Below are positions 55,473 through 63,001 of a stretch of DNA of 64,000 nt, one piece after another (positions within the stretch are counted from its first letter, which is position 1; each line of letters opens with the position of its first letter). Below the pieces are notes generated by a model. The model searched no databases and had not been told where the DNA came from. It saw only the letters and a list, made by a program, of their open reading frames with translations. The stretch comes from Mesorhizobium sp. B2-3-4 (GTDB lineage: Bacteria > Pseudomonadota > Alphaproteobacteria > Rhizobiales > Rhizobiaceae): the NCBI RefSeq assembly GCF_006442315.1, contig NZ_VFVY01000005.1:62001-126000 (forward strand). The letters run 5' to 3'. The position numbers and the translations under genes are program-made.

Positions 55473-55566
55473 GACGGCGTCCGGGAATGCGAATTGGAAA
55501 CCTGAAGGATTATTCGTATTTTCGAGGCAACACAATGACGCATTCAATCCCGACTGGAGAACAGCC

Positions 55567-56223
55567 ATGTCCACCCTGACCGGAACCCCGCTGGCGCCGC
55601 TGCTGGCGCGCCTGTTCGAGGAAGCCAATGCCGCGACCAGCCCGGCCGCGGCGCGCTATTCGAGCCAGGAGCGTGCCCGGCTGCTCAACAGCAAGACCGA
55701 ATATCGCGATTTCTATGGCAGCATGAAGGATCTCTGGCTCGCGGTTTCGCCCGAGACCGGCACATTGCTCTACATGCTGGCGCGCAGCACGGGCGCGCGC
55801 TTCATCGTCGAATTCGGCACTTCGTTCGGCATCTCGACGCTCTATCTCGCGGCGGCACTGCGCGACAATGGCGGCGGCCGCCTGATCACCACCGAATTCG
55901 AGCCGTCCAAGGTGACGCGTGCCAAGGCCAACCTGGCCGAAGGCGGCCTGATCGACCTGGTCGAGGTGCGCGAGGGCGATGCGCTGGAAACGCTCGCCGC
56001 CGACCTGCCGGAGACGATCGACCTGCTGCTGCTCGACGGTGCCAAGGCGCTCTATCCGGAGATCCTGAGCCTGGTCGAGAGCCGCTTGAGACCCGGTGCG
56101 CTGGTCATTGCCGACAATGCCGATTTCGCCCCGGACTATCTCACGCAAGTGCGCTCGGCGGCGGCAGGTTACATGTCGACGCCGTTCGGCGACGATGTCG
56201 AGCTGTCGATGCGGCTCGGCTAG
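55567..56223 (+). CDS. SAM-dependent O-methyltransferase
   Basis: The 218-residue protein belongs to the class I SAM methyltransferases of the catechol/caffeoyl-CoA O-methyltransferase group: FIVEFGTSFGISTLYLAAAL is the SAM-binding motif I, TTEFEPSK motif II-like, and LLLLDGAKALY and ALVIADNADF follow. Some relatives methylate phenolics or other small hydroxylated compounds. It is divergent from TetR and followed after 104 bases by an MFS exporter, suggesting modify-and-export of a compound, which is inference. Confidence 0.87.
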   Translation: MSTLTGTPLAPLLARLFEEANAATSPAAARYSSQERARLLNSKTEYRDFYGSMKDLWLAVSPETGTLLYMLARSTGARFIVEFGTSFGISTLYLAAALRDNGGGRLITTEFEPSKVTRAKANLAEGGLIDLVEVREGDALETLAADLPETIDLLLLDGAKALYPEILSLVESRLRPGALVIADNADFAPDYLTQVRSAAAGYMSTPFGDDVELSMRLG

Positions 56224-56327
56224 AGCGCGCCGAACAACGATACCTTGCTGCCCGCCGGGCGGCCGTAGGCGTTTACGTCAACCAACGCGCAATCCCGGCC
56301 TTCGGGCCCCTACGCGTAGGTGACATC

Positions 56328-57590
56328 ATGACTGCTTCTCCATCCGTCCGGCGCGGGCCGCCGCGCCCGGCATTGCTTGGGCTCTTCCTGTTCTTCTGCG
56401 CCGGTTTCGCCGACGGCGCGCTGGTGCCTTTCTTTCCACTTTGGGCGGGGAGCGAGGCCGGCATTCCCGTCGGCGCGATCGGCCTGCTGTTCGGCTGCTA
56501 TGCCGGCGGCGAGCTCCTGGCGGCGCCGCTCATCGGCGGCATTGCCGACCGGATTGGCCGGCGGCCGGTGCTGATCCTCTCATCGCTCGGCGTCGGCTTC
56601 GGCTTCACCGCCCTGTTCTTTGTCCATGGCGTCGCGGCGACCGCTACGGTGCTCGTTTTCACGGGCATCTGCGAGTCGGTGCTCCACCCGACGATCCTGA
56701 CCGCGATTGCCGATGTGACCGAACCATCGACGCATCCACGCTGGTTCAGCATGGCGCGGGTGAGTTCGAGCGCGGGGCAGATCCTCGGGCCGGCCTGCGG
56801 CGCGCTGCTTGCCCTGATATCTCTCAGCAGCGTGTTCCTCGCCGCCGGCGGGATGCTCGTTTTCGGCGGCGTCGTCATGTTGGCCGCCTTTGCGGAAACG
56901 ATCGGCCGTGGCGAGGGGGCCGGCGACAACGGCGAGGAGGAGGAAGAGGGCCTTTCCGCGCTGTTGCCGGCCTTTCGTGACGGCCGCCTGGCAAAGCTGC
57001 TTGCCTGGGTCGTGCTGTTCGAAATCTCCGGCAACTGGATCGAGGCCGTCATCCCGCTCTATGCGCAGGATGCCGGCACGCTGACGCCGTCCGGGATCGG
57101 TGCCCTGTTTGCCTATGCGGCTGCCCTGACGGTCGGCCTGCAGATGCTGGTGAGCCGCTTCGCCGAGACGCGCTCCGCGCTCTGGCTTGCTGTCGGCGCC
57201 GGCCTCTCGACGATGGGCGCTTTCGCATTGCTCGCGGCTTCGGCGGCGATGCCGTCGCTGATCGCCGCCGTCAGCCTTTGCGCCGTCGCGCAGATGCTGG
57301 TCGGGCCGTTGGTGCCGAGCGCGGTCAATGCGCTGGCGCCCAGGTCACGTCGCGCCTCCTACATGGCGGCCTCGTCGGTGGCTGTCGATCTCAAGGATTC
57401 GCTTGGGCCTTCGATCGGCACCGCGCTCTACGCGCTGGCGCCGCGCCTGCCCTGGATCGCCGGCATTCCGCTCGTAGCGATCGCTTCGCTCGGTCTCGGA
57501 GCCGCGATCGGAGGGGCAAGGAAGCCTTCGGAGCCGGAGGGCGAAGACGCCGCGCAGCGGTTGGATTCAGCCGTCGAAAACTATCGATGA
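56328..57590 (+). CDS. MFS transporter
   Basis: The 420-residue protein has 12 predicted membrane segments and the MFS loop 2-3 motif in GGIADRIGRRPVLILSSLG. It begins MTASPSVRRGPPRPALLGLFLFFCAGFADG. The large cytoplasmic loop contains an acidic run (NGEEEEEG). It is most like drug or metabolite exporters of the DHA1 type. Ribosome site aggtgac precedes ATG 56328. Convergent with the LysR gene by 30 bases. Confidence 0.87.
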   Translation: MTASPSVRRGPPRPALLGLFLFFCAGFADGALVPFFPLWAGSEAGIPVGAIGLLFGCYAGGELLAAPLIGGIADRIGRRPVLILSSLGVGFGFTALFFVHGVAATATVLVFTGICESVLHPTILTAIADVTEPSTHPRWFSMARVSSSAGQILGPACGALLALISLSSVFLAAGGMLVFGGVVMLAAFAETIGRGEGAGDNGEEEEEGLSALLPAFRDGRLAKLLAWVVLFEISGNWIEAVIPLYAQDAGTLTPSGIGALFAYAAALTVGLQMLVSRFAETRSALWLAVGAGLSTMGAFALLAASAAMPSLIAAVSLCAVAQMLVGPLVPSAVNALAPRSRRASYMAASSVAVDLKDSLGPSIGTALYALAPRLPWIAGIPLVAIASLGLGAAIGGARKPSEPEGEDAAQRLDSAVENYR

Positions 57591-57620
57591 GTTGCGGCCA
57601 GAGCCATCGGGCCGGCGGCC

Positions 57621-58526
57621 TCAAGGAGGGCTGTCGGCCATTTGCGCGTTGCGGAGCCAGGGCTTCGCGCTGCTCGCAGCCGGCGGACGGTGTTCGCGGA
57701 ATGCCAGCGCAAGCGTCCGCAGTGCCGCGCGCGACTGGGCGTCGGAGAGCGTGGAAAGCAGCACGATTTCCGATGCCGGCAGCGGCGGCAGGCCGAACTT
57801 GCGGCTGACCTCGAAGGTGCCGGGCGGCACCAGACGAGATGAGAAGGCGCCGACGGCGAGGCCGGCGGAAACGGCCTCGGCAACCGCGAAGGAGCCGCAA
57901 CCCAGGAAAACCTGAGTCCACGGGATTCCGACAGCATCGAGCGCGCCGGTGATGATATCGCGGATACTGCAGGACGGCGCGGAGGCGGCCAGCCGGAGCG
58001 GCTCGCCGGCGCGGTAGACGAAATCCGGCGTCGCATACCAACCGAAATGTTCGGGTGCCAGCATCTCGCCATCGCGCCGGTCGTCGTCGCGCCGGACGAT
58101 CGCCGCATCGAGCTCGCCGCGATCGAACGCAGCGATCAGCTCGCGCGTGTCGTCGAGCCGCACTTCGATGGTCAAGGCCGGATCATGGGCACTGAGCCGT
58201 GCAAGCAAGGTCGGCACTTCGGCGCCGCCGACATGGGTGGCAATGCCGAGCCGAAACTGGCGGCGGACAGCGCTGAGACTGGCGATGGCGCGTTCATGCG
58301 CGGCAAGCAGCTCGCGCGCCGGTTCGAGGAACATCGCGCCGCGCGCCGAAAGACGCACCAGCCGCGGCGTGCGTTCGATCAACCTCTCGCCGATCCGTTC
58401 CTCGAGCCGCTTGAGCCTGACGCTGACCGCGCCTTGCGTGCTGCCGAGCGCTTCGGCCGCACGCGTGAAGCTGCGCAGATCCGCGACAGCAACGAACGTC
58501 TTCACCGCATCTACGTCCAGCGTCAT
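57621..58526 (-). CDS. LysR-family transcriptional regulator
   Basis: The 301-residue regulator has an N-terminal winged HTH (DAVKTFVAVADLRSFTRAAEALGSTQGAVSVRLKRLEERIGERLIERT) and a C-terminal type II effector-binding domain. It stands divergent to the MFS exporter at 58657 and most likely regulates it. A T-N11-A site is found in the 130-base gap. The start at 58526 (MTLDVDAV) is preferred; 15 extra codons upstream are open. Confidence 0.9.
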   Translation of the reverse strand: MTLDVDAVKTFVAVADLRSFTRAAEALGSTQGAVSVRLKRLEERIGERLIERTPRLVRLSARGAMFLEPARELLAAHERAIASLSAVRRQFRLGIATHVGGAEVPTLLARLSAHDPALTIEVRLDDTRELIAAFDRGELDAAIVRRDDDRRDGEMLAPEHFGWYATPDFVYRAGEPLRLAASAPSCSIRDIITGALDAVGIPWTQVFLGCGSFAVAEAVSAGLAVGAFSSRLVPPGTFEVSRKFGLPPLPASEIVLLSTLSDAQSRAALRTLALAFREHRPPAASSAKPWLRNAQMADSPP

Positions 58527-58562
58527 GTCAGCTATCGTATTTTGTTGTCTCTGAAATACCCA

Positions 58563-58583
58563 ATCATGCAATTCTCAAATGAT
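58563..58583. promoter_or_regulatory. LysR-type T-N11-A inverted repeat
   Basis: ATCAT at 58563-58567 and ATGAT at 58579-58583 with an 11-base AT-rich spacer make a T-N11-A motif with perfect 5-base arms. It lies between the divergent LysR and MFS genes, 74 bases before the MFS start and 37 bases upstream of the LysR start. Position and symmetry fit the recognition site of the adjacent regulator. Confidence 0.55.
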
Positions 58584-58656
58584 CAAGCCTGGCCTAATTG
58601 TGCAGCGCGTCACGGCAATCCGCCGATCGCCGCGCCGAAATTCGAGAGGTTCGATC

Positions 58657-60165
58657 ATGGCAGTCCTCACCCGCCGAGGCATCGTCGTCCTGTTTGCCGC
58701 CTGCCTGGCGTGCCTGATGTTCGGGCTGGAGATTTCAAGCGTTCCCGCCGTCCTGCCGACGCTGGAAGACGTGCTGCACGCGGACTTCAGCCAATTGCAG
58801 TGGGTCATGAACGCCTACACGATCGCCGTCACGACCGTGCTTATGGCGATCGGCACCATCGCCGACCGCTACGGCCGCAAGCGCGTCTTCCTGGTCTCCA
58901 TCGCCGCCTTCGGCCTGACGTCGCTGATCTGCGGGCTCGAGGACGACGTATCGACCTTGATCGTCGCCCGGTTTCTGCAGGGCCTGAGCGGCGGCGCGAT
59001 GCTGATTTGCCAACTCGCCGTGCTGTCGCACGAATTCCGGGACGGCCGCGAGCGCGCCGTGGCTTGGGGCTGGTGGGGCGTCGTCTTCGGCATTGGCCTC
59101 GGCTTCGGGCCCATCGTCGGCGGCATGATCGTCGCGGCATCAAGCTGGGAATGGGTGTTCCTCATCCACGTGCCGGCAGCAATCGTGGCGTTCGTGCTGG
59201 CGTTGACCGGCGTCCACGAATCGAAGGATCCGCAAGCAGGAAGGCTCGATCTGGCGGGCATCCTGACGCTCTCGCCGTCGGTGTTCTGTCTCGTCTTCTA
59301 CATCACCCAGGGGCCGGATCTCGGCTTCGCCAGCCCGGCCGCGCTGGCGATCCTCGGCGTCTCGATCGCCAGCCTCGTCGCATTCCTCGTCGCCGAAGGG
59401 ATCAGCAAGCGGCCCATGTTCGATTTCTCGGTGTTTCGGATCCGGCCATTCTCCGGCGCCATTGTCGGCTCGGCCGCGATGAACCTCAGCTACTGGCCCT
59501 TCATGATCTACCTGCCGATCTGGTTCCATGCCGGGCTCGGCTATGACAGCGTCTCCACCGGCCTTGCCTTGCTCGCTTACACATTGCCGACGCTTGCCAT
59601 GCCGCCGCTGGCGGAGCGGCTTTCGCTGCGCTACCAGCCTGGCATCGTCATTCCCGCGGGACTCGCCATCATCGGCGCCGGGTTCATCGCGATGAAGTTC
59701 GGCAGCGCCGCGGCGCGGCCGGATTGGCTGACGATGCTGCCCGGCTGCCTGATCGCCGGAATTGGTCTCGGGATCACCAATACCCCCGTCACCAACACGA
59801 CGACGGGTTCCGTTTCGAGCGACCGCGCCGGCATGGCGTCCGGCATCGACATGAGCGCCCGCATGGTCTCGCTGGCGTTGAACATTGCGATAATGGGCTT
59901 CATCCTGGCAAGCGGCGTGCTGGCCCATCTCAGCCAGGCGCTGCCCGACCTCGACGCTGCCCAGCTGCACGTCGCCAGCAACGGCATCGCCGCCGGGAAT
60001 CCCATCTCCGGCGTGCCCGATGCCGTCGCTCACGACGCGCTGCGCGAGGGCTTTGGCCGGGTGATGCTCTATGGCGGCGTCGGCGTCTGGATCATGGCCG
60101 CCGTCAGTTTCATGATCTTCAGCGCGCGGCCGCTGCGGCGCGCCGAGGCCAAGCGCTCGGACTGA
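58657..60165 (+). CDS. MFS multidrug transporter, DHA2 (14-TMS) type
   Basis: The 502-residue protein has about 14 hydrophobic segments and MFS motif IGTIADRYGRKRVFLVSIAAFG, plus FLQGLSGGAMLICQLAV and GWWGVVFGIGLGFGPIVGGMI (antiporter motif C-like). DHA2 proteins expel drugs or small organic compounds by proton antiport. ATG 58657 (MAVLTRRG) is supported by a gagagg site. The gene converges with the LuxR regulator after 2 bases. Confidence 0.9.
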   Translation: MAVLTRRGIVVLFAACLACLMFGLEISSVPAVLPTLEDVLHADFSQLQWVMNAYTIAVTTVLMAIGTIADRYGRKRVFLVSIAAFGLTSLICGLEDDVSTLIVARFLQGLSGGAMLICQLAVLSHEFRDGRERAVAWGWWGVVFGIGLGFGPIVGGMIVAASSWEWVFLIHVPAAIVAFVLALTGVHESKDPQAGRLDLAGILTLSPSVFCLVFYITQGPDLGFASPAALAILGVSIASLVAFLVAEGISKRPMFDFSVFRIRPFSGAIVGSAAMNLSYWPFMIYLPIWFHAGLGYDSVSTGLALLAYTLPTLAMPPLAERLSLRYQPGIVIPAGLAIIGAGFIAMKFGSAAARPDWLTMLPGCLIAGIGLGITNTPVTNTTTGSVSSDRAGMASGIDMSARMVSLALNIAIMGFILASGVLAHLSQALPDLDAAQLHVASNGIAAGNPISGVPDAVAHDALREGFGRVMLYGGVGVWIMAAVSFMIFSARPLRRAEAKRSD

Positions 60166-60167
60166 GC

Positions 60168-60827
60168 TTATGACGCCGGCTGCAGCGGGTCGCTGCCGAT
60201 CTTGGAAAAGAGGATCACCGCCTGGGTGCGGCTGTCGACGCCGAGTTTTTGCAATATGGCCGAGACATGCGCCTTGATGGTGGCTTCGGAGACGCCGAGC
60301 TCATAGGCGATCTGCTTGTTGAGCAGACCCTCGGCCAGCATGCCGAGCACGCGCGTCTGCTGGGGCGTCAGTGCTTGCAGGCGCTTGATCAGGTCCGATA
60401 TTTCGGGATCGCGCTCGACGCCGAGATCGACGCCGACAGGGGCTGCGATATCGCCGGCCAGGACCGCCTGCACGGCGCCACGGATTTCCTCCATGCTGGC
60501 CGACTTGGAGATGAAACCGGAAGCGCCGAGATCGAGCGCGCGCCGGATGGTGGCCGGATCGTCATGCGCCGACACCACGATCAGCGGTACCGCCGGATGG
60601 ATGCCGCGCAGCGAGATCAGGCCGGCAAGGCCGCTGGCCCCCGGCATCGACAGGTCGAGCAGCACCAGATCGACATCCTCATTGGCCACGACCAGCGCCT
60701 TGGCGCTTTCGAAATCGCCTGCCTCGTGGATGGCGGTGACATTGCCGATGCCGGAGAGCGCCTCGCGCAAGGCGCCACGAAACAGCGGGTGATCGTCAGC
60801 GATGACGAAAGAATAGCCTGACGGCAA
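60168..60827 (-). CDS. NarL/FixJ-family response regulator
   Basis: The 219-residue protein has a receiver domain (D11/D12 acidic pair, phosphoacceptor D58 in VLLDLSMPG, conserved Lys in GFISKSAS) and a LuxR HTH (LTPQQTRVLGMLAEGLLNKQIAYELGVSEATIKAHVSAILQKLGV). The start is TTG 60827 with a strong ggggaggga site; no ATG is in frame nearby. SSS-type hybrid kinases often pair with regulators of this type (CrbR-like), so it is a candidate partner for the kinase at 51332-54820, though 5.3 kb away. Confidence 0.9.
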   Translation of the reverse strand: MPSGYSFVIADDHPLFRGALREALSGIGNVTAIHEAGDFESAKALVVANEDVDLVLLDLSMPGASGLAGLISLRGIHPAVPLIVVSAHDDPATIRRALDLGASGFISKSASMEEIRGAVQAVLAGDIAAPVGVDLGVERDPEISDLIKRLQALTPQQTRVLGMLAEGLLNKQIAYELGVSEATIKAHVSAILQKLGVDSRTQAVILFSKIGSDPLQPAS

Positions 60828-60950
60828 ATGTCCCTCCCCGAATCCCCGATTTACTGCTTTTTTGCGGGATCAGTCGGGCGATTATGAGGGGCGGCGCGCT
60901 GTTTTCAAGCGGCAAAGACAACGTGCCGCGTTTTCCCTCGTTCTGAGCGC

Positions 60951-61385
60951 TCAGGTCTTCTGCGAGTTGAGCTGGGCGCCGTTGCCGCTATCCTTGTCCA
61001 TATCCTTGACGATGCCCATGAAGCCCTTCAGGAAGCGCTCCATGTAGCTCATCGTCTTGTTGAAGTCCTCCTCGCTCGGCAGTTTCGATTCGAGGCGGGC
61101 GGAGAGCGAATTCTCAAGCCTGGTGACGCGCTCGTCCATCGCCTTCATCGAGGTTTGCAGGCGGTCGATTTCGTCCTGGTAAGCAGCGCGTTCGTCGGCC
61201 GCCACCTTGCAGACGAGCTGGCCGGACTGTTCCTCGCAAATCGACATGGCGCCGGTCTGCGTGTCCATGCGGACATAGCCGGTGGCCGATTTTTCCAGCC
61301 GGTAGCGGTCGGTTTCTTCCGAATAGGCTGAAGCCGCGACCAGCGAAACGAGCGCGGCGGGGATCAGGATGTGCTGCAGACGCAT
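60951..61385 (-). CDS. secreted small coiled-coil protein of unknown function
   Basis: The 144-residue protein has a signal peptide (MRLQHILIPAALVSLVAASAYS-E), a mature start ETDRYRLEKSATGYVRMDTQTGAMSICEEQSGQLVCKVAADERAAYQDEIDRL with a pair of cysteines 8 residues apart, then a long helical coiled-coil section to the end. It probably acts in the periplasm. The GTGAMSIC..LVCK motif occurs in many alphaproteobacterial proteins of unknown role. Ribosome site ggaggac. Downstream the GCGGCA/TGCCGC hairpin at 60909-60929 may be its terminator. Confidence 0.75.
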   Translation of the reverse strand: MRLQHILIPAALVSLVAASAYSEETDRYRLEKSATGYVRMDTQTGAMSICEEQSGQLVCKVAADERAAYQDEIDRLQTSMKAMDERVTRLENSLSARLESKLPSEEDFNKTMSYMERFLKGFMGIVKDMDKDSGNGAQLNSQKT

Positions 61386-61490
61386 GTCGTCCTCCATGGC
61401 CAAGGCCTGAAATAGCGCATGTTTGCGCCGGAAATGGGGAAGACCCTTGGCGTGGCCTTGCCCGCACGACTGGTTCGAAGTCCTTTTGAC

Positions 61491-61560
61491 GCAATTCCCT
61501 AGGGCAAAGCGCTATGCGCTTTGCCCGGGAAAAACCGTTTCACACTTTTCCTAGAATTGC
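61491..61560. repeat. rhizobial intergenic palindromic repeat, copy 2 with nested hairpin
   Basis: The outer arms GCAATTCCCTAGG (from 61491) and CCTAGAATTGC (to 61560) pair with a two-base bulge. A nested perfect stem GGGCAAAGCGC/GCGCTTTGCCC lies at 61502-61512 and 61516-61526 (loop TAT). The section aaaaccgtttcacactttt after it matches the core of the copy at 15676-15724. It lies 14 bases before the DUF952 gene, so the hairpin could affect that gene's transcription or translation. Confidence 0.75.
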
Positions 61561-61574
61561 TCTATAGCGCACCG

Positions 61575-61922
61575 ATGTCACAGATTATCTACAAGATAAC
61601 CCCGCAAGCGCTCTGGCGCGAGGCCGAAGCCAAAGGCCGCTTCACCGGCGCGCCGATCGACATCGCCGACGGCTTCATCCATTTCTCGACGGCGGCGCAG
61701 GCCAGGGAAACGGCGGCCAAGCATTTCTCCGGCCAGACCGACCTTCTGCTCGTCGCCATAGACGCGACCAGGCTGGGCGATGCGCTGAAATACGAGGTCT
61801 CGCGCGGCGGCGCATTGTTTCCGCATCTCTACGGCGTGCTGGAGCTGAACGCCGCGCTCTGGGCCAAGCCGCTGCCGCTTGGGGACGATGGCATCCACCA
61901 GTTCCCGGCGCTGGAGGGATAA
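61575..61922 (+). CDS. DUF952 family protein
   Basis: The 115-residue soluble protein beginning MSQIIYKITPQALWREAEAKGRFTGAPIDIADGFIHFSTAAQARETA matches DUF952, a small alpha/beta family often encoded just before pyrD in Rhizobiales. The invariant GFIHFS motif is present. No function is established. Its stop overlaps the pyrD start (TAATG). Confidence 0.9.
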   Translation: MSQIIYKITPQALWREAEAKGRFTGAPIDIADGFIHFSTAAQARETAAKHFSGQTDLLLVAIDATRLGDALKYEVSRGGALFPHLYGVLELNAALWAKPLPLGDDGIHQFPALEG

Positions 61923-63001
61923 TGAGCGTGCTCGACCGGATCGGCCAGAAGCTGCTGTTCACCTTCGATCCGGAAACCGCGCATGGCCTGTCCATCGCGG
62001 CACTGCGCTGCGGCCTGCCGGTTGGCGCGCGCATGACGCCGGATGCTCGGTTGAAAATCCGTCTTTGCGGTCTCGATTTTCCCAATCCGCTTGGCATGGC
62101 GGCCGGCTATGACAAGAACGCCGAAGTACCCGACGCGCTGCTCGGCCTGGGATTCGGCTTCGCCGAGGTCGGCACCATCACGCCCCTGCCGCAACCGGGC
62201 AACCCGAAGCCCCGTATCTTCCGGCTGACATCGGATGACGCCGTCATCAACCGTCTGGGCTTCAACAATGAAGGCCATGCGGCCGCCGAAAAGCGCCTCG
62301 CCGCCCGCAGGGCTCGCGGCGGGATCGTCGGCGTCAACATCGGCGCCAACAAGGACAGCGCCGACCGCGTCGGCGATTATGAGCGCGGCGTCGCGCGCTT
62401 TGCGCCCCATGCCAGCTATCTGACCGTCAACATTTCCTCGCCCAACACGCCTGGCCTGCGCACCATGCAGGCGCGCGAACAGCTCGGCGAATTGCTATCC
62501 CGGGTCATGGCCGCGCGTGCCGCGGCCCCGGCACGGCCGCCAGTGTTCCTCAAGATCGCGCCAGATCTGGTCGAGGCCGAGCTGGAGGACATCGCCGCCG
62601 AGGTCATGGAAAAGCGGATCGACGGAATCATCGTGTCCAACACCACGATTTCGCGGCCCGCGCTGAAAAGCGGCGACACCGCGCGGGAGACCGGCGGGCT
62701 TTCGGGACAGCCGCTTTTCGAGCGCTCGACCATCGTGCTGGCCAGGATGCGCAAGCTCGTCGGGCCTGACATGGCCATCATCGGTGTCGGCGGCGTCAAC
62801 TCGGCCGAGACAGCACTGGAAAAGATCCGCGCCGGCGCCGATCTCGTCCAGCTCTACACCGGCATGATCTATGCCGGACCGGCGTTGCCGGGCCGGATCG
62901 TCGCTGGAATGGCGCGCTTTGCCGAAACGGACAAACTCGGCTCGATCTGCGAATTGCGCGACGGCCATCTCGATCGATGGGCGTCGAAGCCGCTCAGCTG
63001 A
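61922..63001 (+). CDS. pyrD: dihydroorotate dehydrogenase (quinone), class 2
   Basis: PyrD oxidises dihydroorotate to orotate in pyrimidine synthesis, passing electrons to quinone. The 359-residue protein has the class 2 N-terminal membrane-associated helix (VLDRIGQKLLFTFDPETAHGL), FMN contacts NPLGMAAGYDKN, catalytic Ser in NISSPNTPGLR, and phosphate-binding IGVGGVNSAETALEKI near the C-terminus. Coupled to DUF952 by TAATG. It overlaps the convergent MATE gene by 8 bases. Confidence 0.97.
   Translation: MSVLDRIGQKLLFTFDPETAHGLSIAALRCGLPVGARMTPDARLKIRLCGLDFPNPLGMAAGYDKNAEVPDALLGLGFGFAEVGTITPLPQPGNPKPRIFRLTSDDAVINRLGFNNEGHAAAEKRLAARRARGGIVGVNIGANKDSADRVGDYERGVARFAPHASYLTVNISSPNTPGLRTMQAREQLGELLSRVMAARAAAPARPPVFLKIAPDLVEAELEDIAAEVMEKRIDGIIVSNTTISRPALKSGDTARETGGLSGQPLFERSTIVLARMRKLVGPDMAIIGVGGVNSAETALEKIRAGADLVQLYTGMIYAGPALPGRIVAGMARFAETDKLGSICELRDGHLDRWASKPLS

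Noticed and set aside
60909..60929. GCGGCA/TGCCGC hairpin as a strong terminator
   Set aside because: The stem is only six pairs and lacks a U tract on the needed strand; noted only as a possible weak end for the 60951-61385 gene.
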